From assembly GCA_030431255.1 (NCBI GenBank), contig JAUIJL010000005.1, forward strand, positions 217,313-281,312: 64,000 nt of DNA, read 5' to 3'. This DNA is from Thermoanaerobaculia bacterium. Its GTDB lineage: Bacteria; Acidobacteriota; Thermoanaerobaculia; Multivoradales; J023. Shown piece after piece: positions 10,301 through 20,700 of the stretch. The notes under the pieces were generated by a model. It saw only the letters and a program-made list of their open reading frames with translations. It was not told where the DNA came from and made no database searches. Within the stretch, counting starts at the first letter, position 1. Every line of letters begins with the position of its first letter. Made by a program: the position numbers and the translations under genes.

Positions 10301-11754
10301 ACCTCGTAAGGCAGGGTCGACGGCAGGATGCCGAGCCGTTGGGGCACTTGACGACGGAAACCCAAGGCATCCCGCCAATCGGGATCGACCTCGCCTTGGT
10401 GGAAGAGATGGCTTTCCACCCGGGAGCGAAGCATCTCAAGGGGGAGCTCGCTTTGTTGCGTCGACAAGTAGTCCTGCCGGAACGCCGAGGCGTCAAAGGA
10501 CATGGCCTCCAGCACGGTCGACCGTTGGGTCTCGAAGGCGGTCCATGACGGATCCAGGGGTAGCCAGGTTCGACCGGAAAAATCCACCACCGAGCCGCGA
10601 TAATTCGTGTACGGCAAGTGCGCGGCCACCCACACGTGCTCCAAGCGCATGGCCGCTAGACGTCCGCCGCGGATCACCGGCTCGTGGGCCACGCCGGAAC
10701 GCGCTAGAGCCGTGGGCACCCGGTCCGTGACCACACCGAGATCGGCCGCCAAGCGCTCGATCGGCACCTCGATCACCCCGTGCACGAAACGTGCGGCACC
10801 GCCCGAGGCTCGCAGCAAGGCCACCAACAGGCTCGCTTGATCCACGTCGTTGCCGAAACCCGAGCGCAGGGTACCCTCCGCCCCTTGAATCGATCCAGCG
10901 TAGGTCTCCAGCGCAATGTCGTTGCGCACGAATTCGTAGATCGCCACGTAATCGTGACCCAGCTCGGCGGCTTTGGCCATGACCGCCTCCGACAGGGGCG
11001 CCGTGGCCGTGGACCGCAAATCCTCGGGACCGGAAGATGGATCGCTCGCGTCCAGGTACACCGGCACCACCGACGCGCCCGTGGGCAACGCCCGAGCCCC
11101 CAGCTCCGCCGAGCGATAGGGCAAGAGCCCGGCCCGCAAGGTGCCCGTGGACGACCATGACATCAGGTCGTCGAGCCCTTGGGCGACCAGGTCTCGGTCC
11201 GCTTTGGAAGGTTGGGGCTTGGAAAGCGCGTCGATCACCGGATCCAGCCGATGCTCATAGGCCTGACGGGCCGCTCGCAACCGCTCCAAACCCACGGACG
11301 AGCCCTCGGCGCTCAGCACCCGCTCCAGCTGATCGAAGCGTCCGCGCACCAGAAGATCCGCGGCCCGCAGCTCTTGGATCGCTCGCTCGAACCTCGTGCC
11401 CCCCGCATCCGCCGACGCCGCCCGCACCGATTTCACGGCCTGGCCCAACGCGTCGATCGCCCGGCTCTCGCGACGGTCTTTGCCGACTCGACGCGCCTTG
11501 CCGGCGGGCTCATCGAACTCGCCGGGCTCGGCCGACTTCTTCGACAACGCGTCCAAGCGATTCGAAACGTCTTCGCCTCGGGCGAACGCCTCGAGCAGGG
11601 ACGACCTCGGGGAAAGCACGGTCGAAACCCCGGGATCCGCACCATCGCCAGAGGGTTGGGCCGCGACGGGCAAGCAGGCGAGGAAAGCGAGGCCCATGGC
11701 CGGCCATCGAGCCGACCCCCCAACGAACGTCGAAAACAGCTTAGAGCGGAACAT
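529..11754 (-). CDS. Giant secreted RHS/YD-repeat protein with C-terminal polymorphic toxin tip
   Basis: A 3741-residue protein. I place the start at 11754 (MFRSKL...) rather than six codons upstream, because a perfect AGGAGG stands 7 nt before it and the ATG overlaps the stop of the upstream gene (TGATG). Order of parts: signal peptide (about 1-30); helical region; transglutaminase-like fold (about 270-402; HVWVAAHLPY and LDPSW present, the usual catalytic Cys position reads NDVDQASLL); linker domains; a Big_1/invasin-like Ig domain (about 898-960); a Cys-rich stretch (about 1080-1380, 20 Cys); a DUF6531-like domain (from about 1748); dozens of YD repeats (about 1870-3350); the RHS core ending in the DPTG motif (about 3450); then a variable 287-residue tip. 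RHS proteins form a shell around the cleaved tip toxin and deliver it to other cells. The N-terminal signal peptide suggests Sec export rather than T6SS loading. Confidence 0.9.
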   Translation of the reverse strand: MFRSKLFSTFVGGSARWPAMGLAFLACLPVAAQPSGDGADPGVSTVLSPRSSLLEAFARGEDVSNRLDALSKKSAEPGEFDEPAGKARRVGKDRRESRAIDALGQAVKSVRAASADAGGTRFERAIQELRAADLLVRGRFDQLERVLSAEGSSVGLERLRAARQAYEHRLDPVIDALSKPQPSKADRDLVAQGLDDLMSWSSTGTLRAGLLPYRSAELGARALPTGASVVPVYLDASDPSSGPEDLRSTATAPLSEAVMAKAAELGHDYVAIYEFVRNDIALETYAGSIQGAEGTLRSGFGNDVDQASLLVALLRASGGAARFVHGVIEVPIERLAADLGVVTDRVPTALARSGVAHEPVIRGGRLAAMRLEHVWVAAHLPYTNYRGSVVDFSGRTWLPLDPSWTAFETQRSTVLEAMSFDASAFRQDYLSTQQSELPLEMLRSRVESHLFHQGEVDPDWRDALGFRRQVPQRLGILPSTLPYEVVEVLGEWAELPSTGGSEIVGVAPATARWIVRAGEAEGSPALLDATLPLRDVVSRRVTLSYVPATVDDHRLSASLGGLGSVPAYLIRVRPVLKVDGRAVATGEPMEMGVPHRLDLDLIGAWGTERTGRSLISGSYTAIALGGPRTAPYLDAGDDAADTESLSARLLAQLALRYGAAWDAGEDELARWLGMSLRRPVPSVVFVSNRVRVRFLAGLPADLDWQGVEMDAALRVAEPMWLASSAPASTSDWRRLSALQGSALEHSLFEDILGVESISADKGLGLARDQGIAVATLQPGDDLSILDLPASVVSEVSASLAAGATVEVPVAEVELNEWRGSVWHVRDPSTGGQGYFLSGDLVDIPAAGGVTTINPSDWDPDVSEPLEDPYAEQPNLDPLATELIEPLWELDGQFGTVGQLFDEPIGVLVLDGAGRPVKGATVTFELESGDGELRSGTRADTILAVQSDGLGRAVVRLESGTRTADQPAFLRRDAEDTYSFQVLQNQIRASVESRSGDLDLSRPLVAYGFPDEVVSYERTNRDPRYSGNEYFESTLGLWSDTMQLKAVDAFDNPVANAEYTVFADGYWEGYVDIPVQGGGRTESCWVPDEDDIQLATFFDATVGSAGLPGDCPSWTPSTGDCGKTLKTVKSRSDGTAAVGVIPGNSWVQYEVGTRRSHEADAACEERLDSGDAQANFEQVCADLYAGPPSQDPKLSTEDFYYSFLVTISSAYDPEVTPGNPCFVFGYLLHTWENRETFSAVGVGSTPSSPLILAHYTLQDASCRAIGTPYCDEEQSELNVGGVDYPNCSCSSPPDGEWCDPCKRMWDLCSYGDRTMPMPGCLFGIFQVFDGDRLVPISDVETSCSEGCSDNDPDTECNCSLDYPSSIIGQRCNFQRSYVCRDNAWVWRPSFIDPEDSSTRAEVIEPEGSAPTGVQVSPPVGADPRIHYSVTGGSAPRSLVLHTSAQVYPWWQYPDYKGELRQGDTRYQRELTFDSELALEMTVIRPVITDIRPESIELDEEGRTKEPIEVEYSIEPGSYVPLRVAVNLSEGVANPVYWALGEPTSSQLPGVTSGTTKSASTGIAVFPRGLKLDPSWQHELQLVVNPGTRWEVAPEADDIDVARRPINLDGNVIRRADTSVSVSQTIDLAQRRSCATSDIFSFQLVRDAEVSLNARRIDGLNTSGDKEFGDAVEIFKQSFQAEGPGPVADGPPVTLIHESTITVEDLPQGDYELILRAEAEDGTVETRRARAFSRVASSDSLPLGHTLIEGVDLWNGALSLSRKDFEVPGRGPSLEFRRTYSSTNGADHGPLGIGWGHNYSSSAHLSNCGILTISGGEGSGMQFDMGGAPTSGLVELEALNGYHGSLIVDADEGSLDYYTLSGNRYHYVPGVEQATWALDSITDPNGNTVKLTYGVASDGLQLQEVTDATDRSLKFEYTVASFVAWQGTVITSVTGPGGLRMDFEYDSYGHLVTASREEGARAERYDYSPQPDWNYTVRHVLDRVEDLVTGAQTSYTYQVAPIGGHQGTKQSLMVTELRTPEAQASGHPPMLFDYDEAELLARGGSATTVVTDRRGQPTTYTFNDYGAVTSITDPLDHTSFVSWDLDEVLMKDRTDANQVLTGFTYDQHGNVRTETTGPWTVAYTYYPESQFDPPYLKNRVRTKTDRNGHVTTYTYDAKGNLKSESTELGTADDRPGGVVTVSHTYNGFGDRLTTTDGRGHTTHFLYDEHGFVEESRNALGHTTNNLTDERGRLIGQRNPRGRYTVIDYDTLDRVFVRRSYKSGWPQGGSAVGELISWEKFEYDDANRRRTTTDFEGRQTITDFDLEGRVVQITDAEQGKKVFEYDGEGNKLLESLWFGNGSPRHDVIFIYDEAGRLDQRIEPLGRVTDYEHDAVGNPTLETLFDSNDPSFKPRVKAWPDYDDLNRPRREEKTLFNPVTNETEILITHFEFDGEGRKISETDPLNRETAWTYDGLGRQIKLSEGGGLRVTRQFYDGAGNLEKTILVNSEAVGELTPSGDQVRTFTYDAANRMVSQTDAEGETSFSDFDDVGNVIRTTDARGSVIEYDYDALNRRTQTRERLQRGRDEVVWAITELTYDRVGNVVQEDHPNGNVIQHTYDGLNRRLSSSDLLGAIGSWTYDARGNVKTETDGEGHVTVNAYDALDRQYQQQLPEDREIVRTFDVAGNITEEKDPLGRTASFEFDTLNRRVRTTDPAPFAYTTITTYDAVGNVLAEQDRRGHTVDFLYDDLNRLTRRTEPEVDGIRLTQIYTYDAADNRLSMIDGRGISTVYGYDKENRRVETRRADLTIETTEYDAIGNPRFVTDANGHTTGFVYDERGLVLEENRPEASVTRHLYDLQGNRTHTFDANQKETRFGWDQRGRQETLSLEVEASRFATTRFTYDRNGDRLTLERPESGVQTFAYDAARRLHKVTVTQGGADGGAQNATTTYTYDKNSNLRFVDDAEGRSTEFVYDELNRRTRRIYPQTANQSEPSQEIWTYDANGNIDTFTDAKGQLFDSTWDALNRERIRTYPAQEPGLLADHLLQTENTYDGNHNLVQVDETFSQSAVQTTVHTYDDFDRLETVTDRWARRIAYGYDANGNRTSLQAPGQSSTYTYDDLNRLETVTTAGGLTTYGYHANSRLKSVDYPNGTKIDYTFDLANRLKSIRHHQGELLISSYDYVYDDNGNRLEQTEFQYGRGSELTTYGYDLADRLTSAVYPDEAVTYGYDKAGNRLTESVIPTAGDPYVKTFAYDARDQIEAIFHSLDPAENVAYIYDANGNQLSKTKNGNVTAFTVTSRNQIARIEENGTPVGTYGYDFRGLRISKYTDRETQYLYDDQSVLQRHDAGEGTITYEYGPDRLLSVHHPTEGRSFYLHDALGSVVGQTTEGGSLLGQYSYDAWGNRRHEVGNQSNVFGFTGHETDAESGLVYAKARFYDPEIGRFLSHDPVEGDPNNPPSLHRYLYAYQNPTVWIDPTGRSGEKQTDLFEPRPRLFEHGEKIPEGWIVTDTSEAGKIAQPPKSAAESGVADPNAALEEKERSIWQVITDWAQEGFDSLETAKNKWRDLGKKHEEVTKDRRSTESLDSTGGTLAKAETAKLAEVGEATLEAVQTTAETSILVSDKVGTASGYGALFLLGKEKAKRYLKKKALGKVPRGTAGDAAHNVNSQSALRSKLSGLQKAQQNAARVRELPDGRVRYYTKEVAASKEGPTRGASFVTEYNPQTGQTRQWMESYDHAGEVVRTHPKTIDGQVLDAPHFPPTKSELQ

Positions 11755-11767
11755 CAAGGCACCTCCT
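11752..11767 (-). promoter_or_regulatory. Shine-Dalgarno and TGATG coupling site between the two giant genes
   Basis: AGGAGG (11762-11767) lies inside the last codons of the upstream gene, 7 nt before the ATG at 11754-11752. The stop TGA (11756-11754) and the ATG share one base. Ribosomes finishing the 5864-residue protein can therefore restart directly on the RHS gene. This site decides the start of the RHS protein. Confidence 0.85.
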
Positions 11768-14700
11768 GGCAAACGAGAGCGTCATGCAGGCTATCTACAA
11801 GGGTGGAAATATCGGAATTGGAGGACATGGATAGGGCGGAGCCACCGGTGACCCGGGCTCCGTAGAGCACGATCTCCTCGTGGTACGTCCCGAGCTCGAG
11901 CCCATCGCCGAGCAACGCCACGCCGTGGGCGGCCAAATCCCATTGGGACGCGGCCAAGTCGTCGAGGGCGGCCATGGTGTTGGCCAAGGGCTCGCCGTCG
12001 AAGGTGTCGAGATCGCCGTTGAATCGACCGAGCCAGGCCACCTCGCCCCAAGGCCGGAACAGGCCTTGCGAATCGAGCAAGGAAATCGCCTGAACATGAT
12101 TCAGGTGATAGGCCGCGGGGCCGAAACCATTGCGGTCGATGTTGGGCAGACCGTCGGTCAACCAAATCAGCACCGGACGACGACCCTCGGTGACCGACGC
12201 CGCAATCAGCTCCCGGATCCGATCCACGGCGATCGACGTCGGGGTCGAGGCCAGGTTCGGCACGTCCGCGATCGACAGACCCGCGACCGCGGACCCTACG
12301 CTGCCCAGGTCGTTCGTGATCGGCACCACCTCGGCGACGCTTTGGCTCAGGTTGTAGGCGGCATCGTCGCTGCCCGCGAAGGTCACCAACGACGCCCGGC
12401 TGTCGGGCAGGTCCACGCTCAATCGACCGTGTAGATCCGCCAGCAGATCCCGCGCCGCATCGAGCTTGACCGCGCTGCCGTCGGCGAGATCGGCCTTCAT
12501 GCTCTGGGACAAATCCAAGAGGTAGAAGAAGTCCAACGGCTCGTCGGCGTCACAGCTCGGCTCGAGGCCGGGATCGACCAACGGCAGGTCGTTGCGATGG
12601 CACAGGCGGAAGTCATCGAAATCCGCGGCCAAGGCTTGTTGAGGATCGTAGGACGCCACCGCCATGCCGGCCATCACCGGGCCCGCCATGGGCACCTCCA
12701 CGGTGCCGCCGGCGGCCCCCAGGGGATCGACCCACTCGAGACCGTCGCGAGTGTAGGACACCGTCCACAGATCACCCCGACGGGTGAAGGCCACCCGCAC
12801 CGGCAGACTGACGTTCTGCACCGTGCTCGCCAGCTCGGTGGCGACGCCTCCGTCAGCCGAGCGAACGTCGAATTGCAGGGCCGGCTGCCCCGTGGGGAAG
12901 TCGGGGATGTACATGGCCATCAAGCGCGCGGCGTCTGCCGCCGCCGAGCTGCGGACCATCAAACCCGCCTTGCGATATTGACCGCCGAAGTCCGACGGTA
13001 AATCGACGATATCGACCTCGACCCGGAAGTCGCCGGTGGTCTCACGGAAGGCGAAGACCCCGTTGTCGTCGCCGTGGTAGAGGCTCGAGCCGTTGCCGCT
13101 GACCCGCAGATGTCCGTCGACTTGGGACATGCCGCCGAGATCCGCGTCACCCAGCTGAGCGAGCTGCCAGCCCGTAGCCGGCTCGACCTCGAAATCATCC
13201 GTGGCGCAGCGCAGGGTGTCGAGGCTGCGCACCGGCGTCAGGGTTCGATCTCCCAAGGGCTCGGTGTCGGGATCGTCGGTGAAGACGTCCGCCACCTCCA
13301 GGCTGGTGACCCGGCCTTGGGCGGCAATCCAGGTGCGATCCACCGGCAGGGCGGGTTCGACGTCGATCTCAAACGTGATCGTCGCGGTATGGCTCGCCCC
13401 CAGGGTTCCGAGCTCGATGTGCAACGCGGTCAAGGCCGACATCTCCGCCACCATCTCAGTGACTACAGTGCCGTGGCTGGTGATGGTTGAAGAGGGCACG
13501 GCCGAGACGCCTTCGATCGGCTCCACGCTCACCTCGACCTCGGTGGCCGCGCCGTCGCCCAGATTGTGGACGTCGAGCGCGTAACGGATCCGATCCCCGG
13601 GACCGGCGAATCCGTCGCCGTCCACGTCCACCCACAAGGCGTCCGTGAGGGTGGCGTAGAGGATCGGATCGCCCTCCTGGACCGTGAAGATCACGGTGGT
13701 CGAGGCCGAGTTGCCGGCCGCGTCCAAGGCGTTGACTTGCAGGGTGTGCTCACCGGCGAGCTCCACCAGGGTGCCGGAGGCGAAGGGCTCGCCATCCAAG
13801 GTGGCGGTGACGCTCACCCCGTGGGCGTCGCTGACCTGGAAGATCGGCGTCACGGCCGAGCCGTAGACCCCGCCGTCCTCCACGCCGAGGATCTCGATCA
13901 CCGGCGGGCTCAAATCCACCACGAAGGTCACCGGCTCCGCCGAGCCCTGGTTGCCCGCGGCATCGAAGGTCCGCGCCTCCAGGGTGTGCTGCCCTTCCAG
14001 CAGACCCGCGAAGCTCAAGCTGGAGAGGGAAGCCCCGATCTCGGTCGCCCGGCCCCATTGGCCGCCGTCGAGCCGGATCTCGACCCGATCGATGACGCTC
14101 TCTTGATCGTTCACCGACACCTCGACGGTGATCGTCGAGCGGCTCAAATCACCGTTTTGGGGAGACACGATGGCCACCACCGGCGCCGCTTGATCCTCCA
14201 GATCCAGGCCCAAGCCGTCGATCACCACCCAAGCATCGCCGGACGGTCCGGGGGTCAAAGCTTCGAAGGTCAGCAAATAGGCTCCTACCGCCAGTCCCTC
14301 GGTCGGCAGATCGAGCGCCCCCGTGGCCGAGCCCGGGAACGGATCCAACAGCTCTTGGTGAATCACCGCCGTACCGTCGGGATCGTCGGCGCTTCGCAGC
14401 ACCCAGCGGAGCTCGAGCTGATCGAGGGCCGTGCCCGCGACCTGCGTCAAATTCCATTCGAGCGGAATCGCCTCGCCCGACGGCACCGCGTCGAGCCACC
14501 CGGAGGTGCTCGCCAGGCCGACACTGCCGGTGAGGTCGAGCTCGGCCTCGGACACCACGAAGGTCGTAGACGCGGAGGCCAAGATCTCCTCGCTTTGGCG
14601 CAGCTCGGTTTCCACCTGGTACTCGCCGATCCCGTCGGCGGTCCAGAAGTCGGCGAAGCTGCCCACCGAGCCCGGCAATAAGATGCCCGGGGCATGGACG

Positions 14701-17700
14701 AAGCTCGCCACCTCCGTGAGGTCGGCGGCCAGCACGACCGTCCGCATCTCGAGACCCTGGAGCAGGGCGTTGCCTTGGGCGTAATCCCAAGCGGATTCGA
14801 TCCGCACCGCGGCAGCCACCGGATAGGTCGAGCGGTCCGAGGTGACCCGTGCGGTCAGCTCCACGGACGGCAGAATCGAGAAATCTAAGCTGTCCGTGGC
14901 CACCGGCGAGCCGTCCTCGGCGACCAAATCCGCCACCAAGGTATAGGCACCGGCGTAGGTGCCGCCGACGGGCCATGGGAAGCTCAGCTCCACGGTCTGG
15001 CCCAGCTCGAGCTCGCTCACCCCTTGGCGACCGAGGTCCGCCACCTCATAACCTTCGGTGTCGAGCACCCGCAGGTCCGCGTGACCGGACCACGGCTCGG
15101 CGGCGGTTTGTTGAATTGTGACTGTCGCCCTCACGGTTTGGTCCATGGCGTAGACGGTGCCGTCGGTGCTCAGGGTCATTTCCGGACCGTCACCTACCTC
15201 GATTGCCCGCACCTCCACAGACGCCAGGTTGTTGGCCTCGTTGCTTTCAAAGACCACAGCCGCGATGTCGACTCCGCCGGCCACCGTATAGGTTCCCGCC
15301 GTCGGCGCCTGCCAGGTGAAGGACAAGGTTTCGAGCGCGCCGACGGTCAAGGCGCCGATCCCCTGCTCGCTCGCCAGCTCGACGAAGAAATCGTCGGGGC
15401 CGCTGACCACCAGGGTCAGATCGGTCGCTGCGGCGTCGGCCGGTCCGTGATTTCGGACCAGGGCCGTGACCCGAACCTCGCCACCCGCCCACAAGGTGGA
15501 CGGCACGGCGTAGAGCTCCAGCTCGAGATCCGCGGGATCCGGATCCGGCGGACCGCCGCCGTCGTCTCCGTCGTAGATCACTAGGATCGGATCCGATTGA
15601 GAGCTGCCGACCGCCGCCACGAGGTGGTTCTCCCCTTGGATCAACGGCACGTCCGCCAGCTCCCATCGGCCGAAGGGCTCGATGCGGGCGGGGTAAACCT
15701 CGTCCATGAAGAAGAAATAGCCCGATGGGGCCCAATGGGCGCGATTACGGCCGTTTCCGTCGGAGTTTTCCACCAAGGAGTCGACCTCACCGGTCGCCAA
15801 ATCGACGATCACGATGTAGAGCCCCTCACCGGCCTCCTCCACCCACAATTGGCGGCCGTCGGGCGTCCAACCGAAGCGGGTTTGGGAGAATCGATCGAGC
15901 ACCTGCTGACGGGTGCCGTCGGCCACGGTGTAGATCCAGCCGATCGGGGTGTCGGAGCCACCGCCTTCGCCGCCACCTTCGCCACCCTCGCCGCCACCGG
16001 ACCCACCGGCTTCGGCGTAGAGCAGACGGCCGCCGTCGGGGGACCAATAGGGCATCACGCCGGCGGAGGTGTTGGCGGTCACCAGCTCGACGACGCCGGT
16101 GCCGACGTCGAGCACCTCCACGGAGGTGCCACGCATCCACACCAGACGTTGATCGTCGGGCGACCAAGCCAGACTTTCCAGATCGATGTTGAAGTAGCTC
16201 GCGCCCAGGTCGTGGAGCAGCTGCCAATCGTCCGTGGACGGATCGAAGAGCCACAATCCGGCGACCCCTTGAAGATCCGCGAGCACCGCCAGACGGCTGC
16301 CGTCGGACGACGGAACCGCCAGCTGAATCGCGCCGGCGGCCAATAGCTCCGTGGCCCCCGCCTCGATGTCGCCGTCGACCAAGCTAAGGCGTTGGATCTC
16401 GCCGTTCGCGGTGGTGAAAATCACCTGGTGCCCGGTGCCCGACCAACGGGCGCTGCCCGCCCCTAGATCCAAGTTGAGCCAAGAGCCGGTCTGATAATCC
16501 AACAAGACCTGCGGGTGACCGTAACCGCATTCCACCCACAGATACCGGCCATCGAAGGACGGCCAGATCGGGCTGGCGGGCTCCAAGCAGTAATAATTCA
16601 TCGCCTGATAGTCGTTGGTCTGCCGCGGGCTCGCCGTGCCCAGGCTCTCGCCGTCGCGACGGACCTCGACGGTCACATTCCAGGCGGCTCGACCCGCCAG
16701 GGTTTGGGTGCCCTGCTCCGCCGTGAACGGGATGCCGGCCACGGTGGGATAGTGGAGGCTGGGCTCGGCCCCCACGGGCGCGGGCAAGATTTCCGACAGC
16801 TCCACCGACGGTGGACCCGCGTTGCCCAAGGCGTCGTAGGCGATCACCACGTAGTAGTAGCGCTGGTCGTAGAGCACCGTGTCGTCGATGAATCGCAAAT
16901 AACCGTCCGTCGACTTGCGGCCTACTTCTTCGTAGGGCCCACCGGCCGTGGTCGAGCGCAGGATGGCGTAGACGTTGACCTCCGACCCCTCCGGCGCGTA
17001 CCAATCCATGAAGATGGCGCCCATGTCCTCGGCCGCGGCGATGTAGTAAAGATCCGGCGCGCCGGGAAGGCCGACGGCTACCGTGACCGTCACCTCGTTG
17101 GACGGCTCGCTGCGATTGCCGGCGTCGTCCACGGCGATCACTGAGTAGCGATAGACGCCGTTCGGCCGGGAAACGTCGACAAAGGAGCTGGAGGCCGTCG
17201 AGGCGATTTCCAGGCCGTCGCGATAGAGCTCGAAGAGCACCGCGTCCACGGGCACATCCCACGACAATTGCACGTCCGCGTCCACCAACGAGGCTTGTAA
17301 CACCGGCGGCTCCGGGGCCTCGACGTCTCCCACCGTGCGCTCGGGCGTGGCATCCGACCGCGGGCTTTCGAAGCCGGTGGTGGCCACAGCGCTGACCGTG
17401 TGGCTAAAGATGCCGTTGGCGATGGTGGTGCTCCAGGCTGTGGGATCCGTGGGCAGCAAAGGCCGTTCGGAGACCTCGAGCTCGGCCACCGCCGTCGCCA
17501 GCTCGCCGCCGTCGCCCTGGATCGCACGGACGATGGTCAGGCGCAGGGTATCGGTCCAATAAGCGTCGGTGAGCCTCACCGTCGAGATCGGTTGGTTGCT
17601 GCCGTCGATCTCCGCCAGGGTCACCCACGACGGTCCGTGGGCCGCTTCGAGCCGGAAGAGCCCGGCGCCGAAGAAGATCTCGGGATCCGCCGAGGACACG

Positions 17701-20700
17701 CCCCATTGGATCTCCACCTCGGACACCAAACGCGTGCCCGACAGCGGGATCTCGATCCACTCGCCCACCGCCAAGCCGTGGCGGGTGGAGGGATCACCGT
17801 CCACCGGCGAGGCCTGGGTTTGCCCTTGAAGGTCGATCACGGAGGCCAAAGGCACCCCTTGGTCGGCGAGCACGGGTTGGTCGTTTTCGAAGACGCGATA
17901 TCCCACCAGGTCCGTTTCCGGGTTGGCGTTCCAGGTCAAAGAGACGTCGGCTCCCGTGCCGCTGTCGACCAAGGCCTGGGGTTGGCTGGGGGTATCGCCC
18001 CGCTGCACCCGGGCGAGGGCCGGCAACGAACGATTGCCGTCGTCGTCCACCAACACCACCGTCACCTCGTGGATGCCGCCCGCCGCGCCCAGCTCCGGCG
18101 CCAGATCGAGGGCGAGCTCGAAGCTGAAGGTGCCGATCTGCGAGGTCGGCGTGGTCCACTGCTCGCTTCCCGCGGGACGTGCCACGGAAATCTCCGCGCT
18201 GCCGGCCACGGGTCCGCTGCCGCTGAAGCTCACCCACGACGAACGGGTGGGGCTGAACGGCCGAGCCAGGGTCGGTCGATAGACCCGCGCGTCCGCGGTG
18301 GACGAGCGGTCGGCCTCGTTGTCGGCCACGTCCACGGCCACGATGCCGTAACGATGGCTACCTTCGGCGACCCCGTTCTCCGAATAGCTCGTGGTCGAGA
18401 TCGGCGTGGCGGTCAAGCGCAGCCAGCCTTCCTCCACCAAACGCTCCACGTGGTAGCGCACCGTGGGGTCGTTTTCGTCCGCCTGCCAGGAGAGGCTGAC
18501 GACATCGCCGTCCACCTGCGCGGTCAAACCTTCCGCCACCGCCGGTGGCAAGACGTCGGCATGGGTCACCGAGCGCGACGCGGGCGACGGATCCGTGTTG
18601 CCGTCGCCATCGGTGGCCACGGCCCGCAGCTCGTAATCGCCGAAGCTCAAGCCGAGCACCTCGGGATCGAGCTCGGCCAAGAAGGGGCGCTCACCGACCG
18701 TGGCCAGCTCGCTCCAGGCACCGCCGACGGCTCGCCAATCGAAGCGCACTTGGACATCGTCCTCGTCCGCCACCGTCACTTGCAAACTCAAAGGCAGCTC
18801 GAAGGAGGCACCGTCATCGGGCCGCAGCCACTCGGCGTGGGGCGCGCCGTTTTCGATCGTCGCCGAGCCCTCGTTCGACGGATCGCTCAGGTTGCCGGCC
18901 TCGTCCATGGCGTAAACCGAATAAACGAAGGTGCCGTCGGGCAGCTGTTGATCCGCATAGGTGGTGCCGGCGATCAAATAGGGCCGCAAATCACCGACCA
19001 CCAAACCGTCCACATTGGCCAACCGACCGTCGCGATAGAGCAGATAACCCAACACGTCCGGCTCCGGCGAGGCGCTCCAGGTCGCGGTGATTTCCGTCGC
19101 ACCCGTGGCCTGGGCGTCCAAGTCGGCGGGCGGCGACGGCGGCGCGTTGTCCACCGTCACCACGGACTCCACCGCGGCCTCGTTGCCTTGCAGATCCTCG
19201 GCTTCGAGGCGCAGACGCCACCGGCTCTCCTCCGCCAAGCCGAGGGTGCTCCATTGGGCCAGCTCGTCCACTTGCACCGGCACCGGCGAGCGACGCAGGA
19301 GCTGATTGGACGAGCCGTCCTCCGCGGAGAGCCACAACCGATATTCCAGGAGGTCGACGCTGAAGGCGCTGCCCCGGACATCCACCAGTGAACCGACCCG
19401 GGCGCCGTCGAGGGGTGCCAACAGGGAGACGTTGGGCGGAGTGAAGTCGATGTCGAGCACCACCGGCGCCGACGGCTCGCTTTCCCAGCCGGCGGCGTCC
19501 ACCGCCTGCACCGTATATTCGTATTGACCTTCACCGAGCCCGGGATCGACATAGGACGGACCACCGGCCGGCGGCACCAGCACCGGCAGCGGCGCGCCGT
19601 CGCGGTAGACACGCCAACCCGTGACGTCGTCTTCCGGGGCTTCGTTCCAGCTGAGCACGGCGTCGCCCTCGGCGCCTTGCACCCGCAGCCCCGTGGGTGT
19701 GGACGGCGGACGGGTGTCGATGTGGAACGACACCTCGTGCTCGCTTTGCCAACCCGCCAAGTCTTCGACCCGCAAGCGCAAATCGTAGGCGCCGTCGGCC
19801 GGCAAATCGCTCCAGCCGCGCAGCTGGCCGACGGTGACCGGCTCGGTGCCCAGGCCCAGGGCGGACCAAAGCCCCGCGCCGGCGGGAGACAGCTCGAGCT
19901 CGAAAAGCCGGAAATGGTCGTCGGCGGCAGTGCCTTGGATCGCCGTCGGACCGGTGACGTAGGAGCCCTCGGCCGGGGCCGAGATCACCGCTTGGGGCGG
20001 CGTGGAATCCACCATCACCTCGGTGGCGGAGATGCCCACCTGCCCGGCGCGATCGGTGACGGTCAATCCCAGGCTGTAGGCGCCGTCCACCAGACCGGCG
20101 GGATTCCAGGCCGCCGACAGCTGATAACCCGCGGACGAGCCGCTCAGCTCGAACGGCACGGACATCGCGGAGCCGTCCGGGCCGACCGCCTCCAACAACA
20201 CAGCTTGGGAGTCGTCGACATCCAAATATTGCTCGATCACCGTGGCCGTGACCTCGATCGGACCGGCCGCGGGACCGACCACCGTGGCCGGCGCGGGCGC
20301 CGTGATCGCGACCACCGGCGGCGTGGAGTCGACGGTGAACGACACCCGGGTCTCGCTCACATTGCCGGCGGCGTCGCGGGCTTCCAAGAGCAGTAGCCAA
20401 GGCCCTTCGGTGAGCTCGAGGGCCGTGGTCACCGCCGCGTCCTCTCCTTCCGCCAACACCTGCCAAGCCGGGGCACCGGCGCCCGAGGCCAACGATAGGG
20501 TCCAGGATTCCAGGTGCGGATCCTCGATCTCCGCGCCGGCCGCGGCCGCGGCGGTGAGGAATCCACCGTCCGTGGGGCTCGCGAAATCGATGATCGGCGC
20601 CGTGGTGTCGACCACCACCGAGGTCTGCTCGATCTGCACCCTGGGCTGGCCGCCCACCTCCGCCTCGGCCCGCAGCCACAGCTCGTAGGTGCCGTCGGCC

